36,355 nt of DNA from Herbaspirillum sp. (GTDB lineage Bacteria; Pseudomonadota; Gammaproteobacteria; Burkholderiales; Burkholderiaceae_D). The DNA lies in NCBI GenBank assembly GCA_028292625.1, contig JAQGLY010000023.1, forward strand, positions 1 through 36,355. The letters are read 5' to 3'. Under the pieces are notes generated by a model. That model had not been told where the DNA came from. It was given only the letters and a program-made list of their open reading frames with translations, and did no database searches. This document shows, one piece after another, positions 36,141 through 36,355 of the stretch; within the stretch, counting starts at the first letter, position 1; each line of letters begins with the position of its first letter. Both the position numbers and the translations under genes were made by a program.

Positions 36141-36355
36141 ATGACAGCAAACAACAAGCAATCCCTGACCAGAGAAGACCTTTTCCAGAGAAACCGTGAG
36201 TGGGCGGCGGCAATTACCGCCCGCGATCCGGGGTTTTTCAAAAAACTGGCGTCGCAGCAGGCGCCGGAGTATTTCTGGATCGGGTGTTCCGACAGCAGGG
36301 TGCCGGCAAATGAATTGCTGGGCTTGCTGCCGGGTGAGCTGTTCGTCCACCGCAA
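36141..36355 (+). CDS. can: Beta-carbonic anhydrase, N-terminal part (3' truncated)
   Basis: Zinc enzyme that interconverts carbon dioxide and bicarbonate in the cytosol. The first 71 codons are present. They include the first zinc ligand C49 and the D51/R53 dyad in [10 protein letters not shown], followed by [13 protein letters not shown], typical of beta-class enzymes such as E. coli Can. The rest, with the remaining His and Cys ligands, lies beyond the window end. A TATAAA at 36065-36070 may be its -10, but no good -35 matches it. No strong ribosome-binding site is visible. Confidence 0.93.
   Translation, partial: MTANNKQSLTREDLFQRNREWAAAITARDPGFFKKLASQQAPEYFWIGCSDSRVPANELLGLLPGELFVHR

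Overview
The window looks like core chromosome of a GC-rich betaproteobacterium, most likely Burkholderiales and probably Oxalobacteraceae-like (inference from gene content and order; no rRNA or other marker gene is present to settle it). Pointers are a PhaM-type polyhydroxybutyrate granule protein, the Burkholderiales-style cox cluster (DUF2244, coxB, ctaD, tiny assembly ORF, ctaG, ctaE, DUF2909, SURF1, SCO-like, ctaA, ctaB, SCO1), a stand-alone RfaE domain II enzyme, and rpoH convergent with SCO1 and next to ftsXEY. I see no prophage, insertion sequence, CRISPR array, tRNA or rRNA.

Layout. 1-922: 3' end of the penicillin-binding protein 1A gene. 1078-3755 (minus): two tandem DUF3108 envelope proteins ending in queC, with an ATGA overlap. 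3879-6248 (plus): PhaM, a ferritin-like di-iron protein, a strong terminator, then rfaE2. 6267-6785 (minus): periplasmic copper chaperone PCu(A)C, followed by a 450-base gap. 7236-9938 (plus): a TrpXYZ-like ABC importer, closed by a long inverted repeat. 10014-11315 (minus): comF and trmL. 11401-12357 (plus): a BioC-like methyltransferase.

12431-21875 is the aa3-type cytochrome c oxidase region. A good sigma-70 promoter precedes DUF2244. Structural subunits (CoxB with fused cytochrome c, CtaD, CtaE), copper and heme insertion factors (CtaG, SURF1, SCO1, an SCO-like protein) and heme A synthesis (CtaB, CtaA) are all present, including a 35-codon membrane ORF that is easily missed. One small gene (DUF2909) runs against the cluster.

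21966-25862 (minus) carries rpoH and ftsY-ftsE-ftsX. A perfect CIRCE operator (TTAGCACTC-N9-GAGTGCTAA) sits in front of rpoH, which would put the heat-shock sigma factor under HrcA repression. 26113-31088 (plus) holds an active/inactive pair of M16 peptidases split by an orphan ParA ATPase, then rsmD, coaD and a YfhL-type ferredoxin. 31273-35185 is grpE, dnaK and dnaJ. grpE and dnaK each have a sigma-32-like promoter of the same geometry, and a large hairpin separates dnaK from dnaJ. The end holds a secreted chalcone-isomerase-like protein and the 5' end of a beta-carbonic anhydrase gene.

The most interesting signals are regulatory (CIRCE at rpoH, the matched heat-shock promoters, the intra-operon hairpins) and contextual (ParA inside the M16 pair, the TonB-like linker in a DUF3108 protein, the SCO-like protein, the histone-like tail of PhaM). 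I did not find a clearly undescribed multi-gene system; most of the window is conserved housekeeping sequence.
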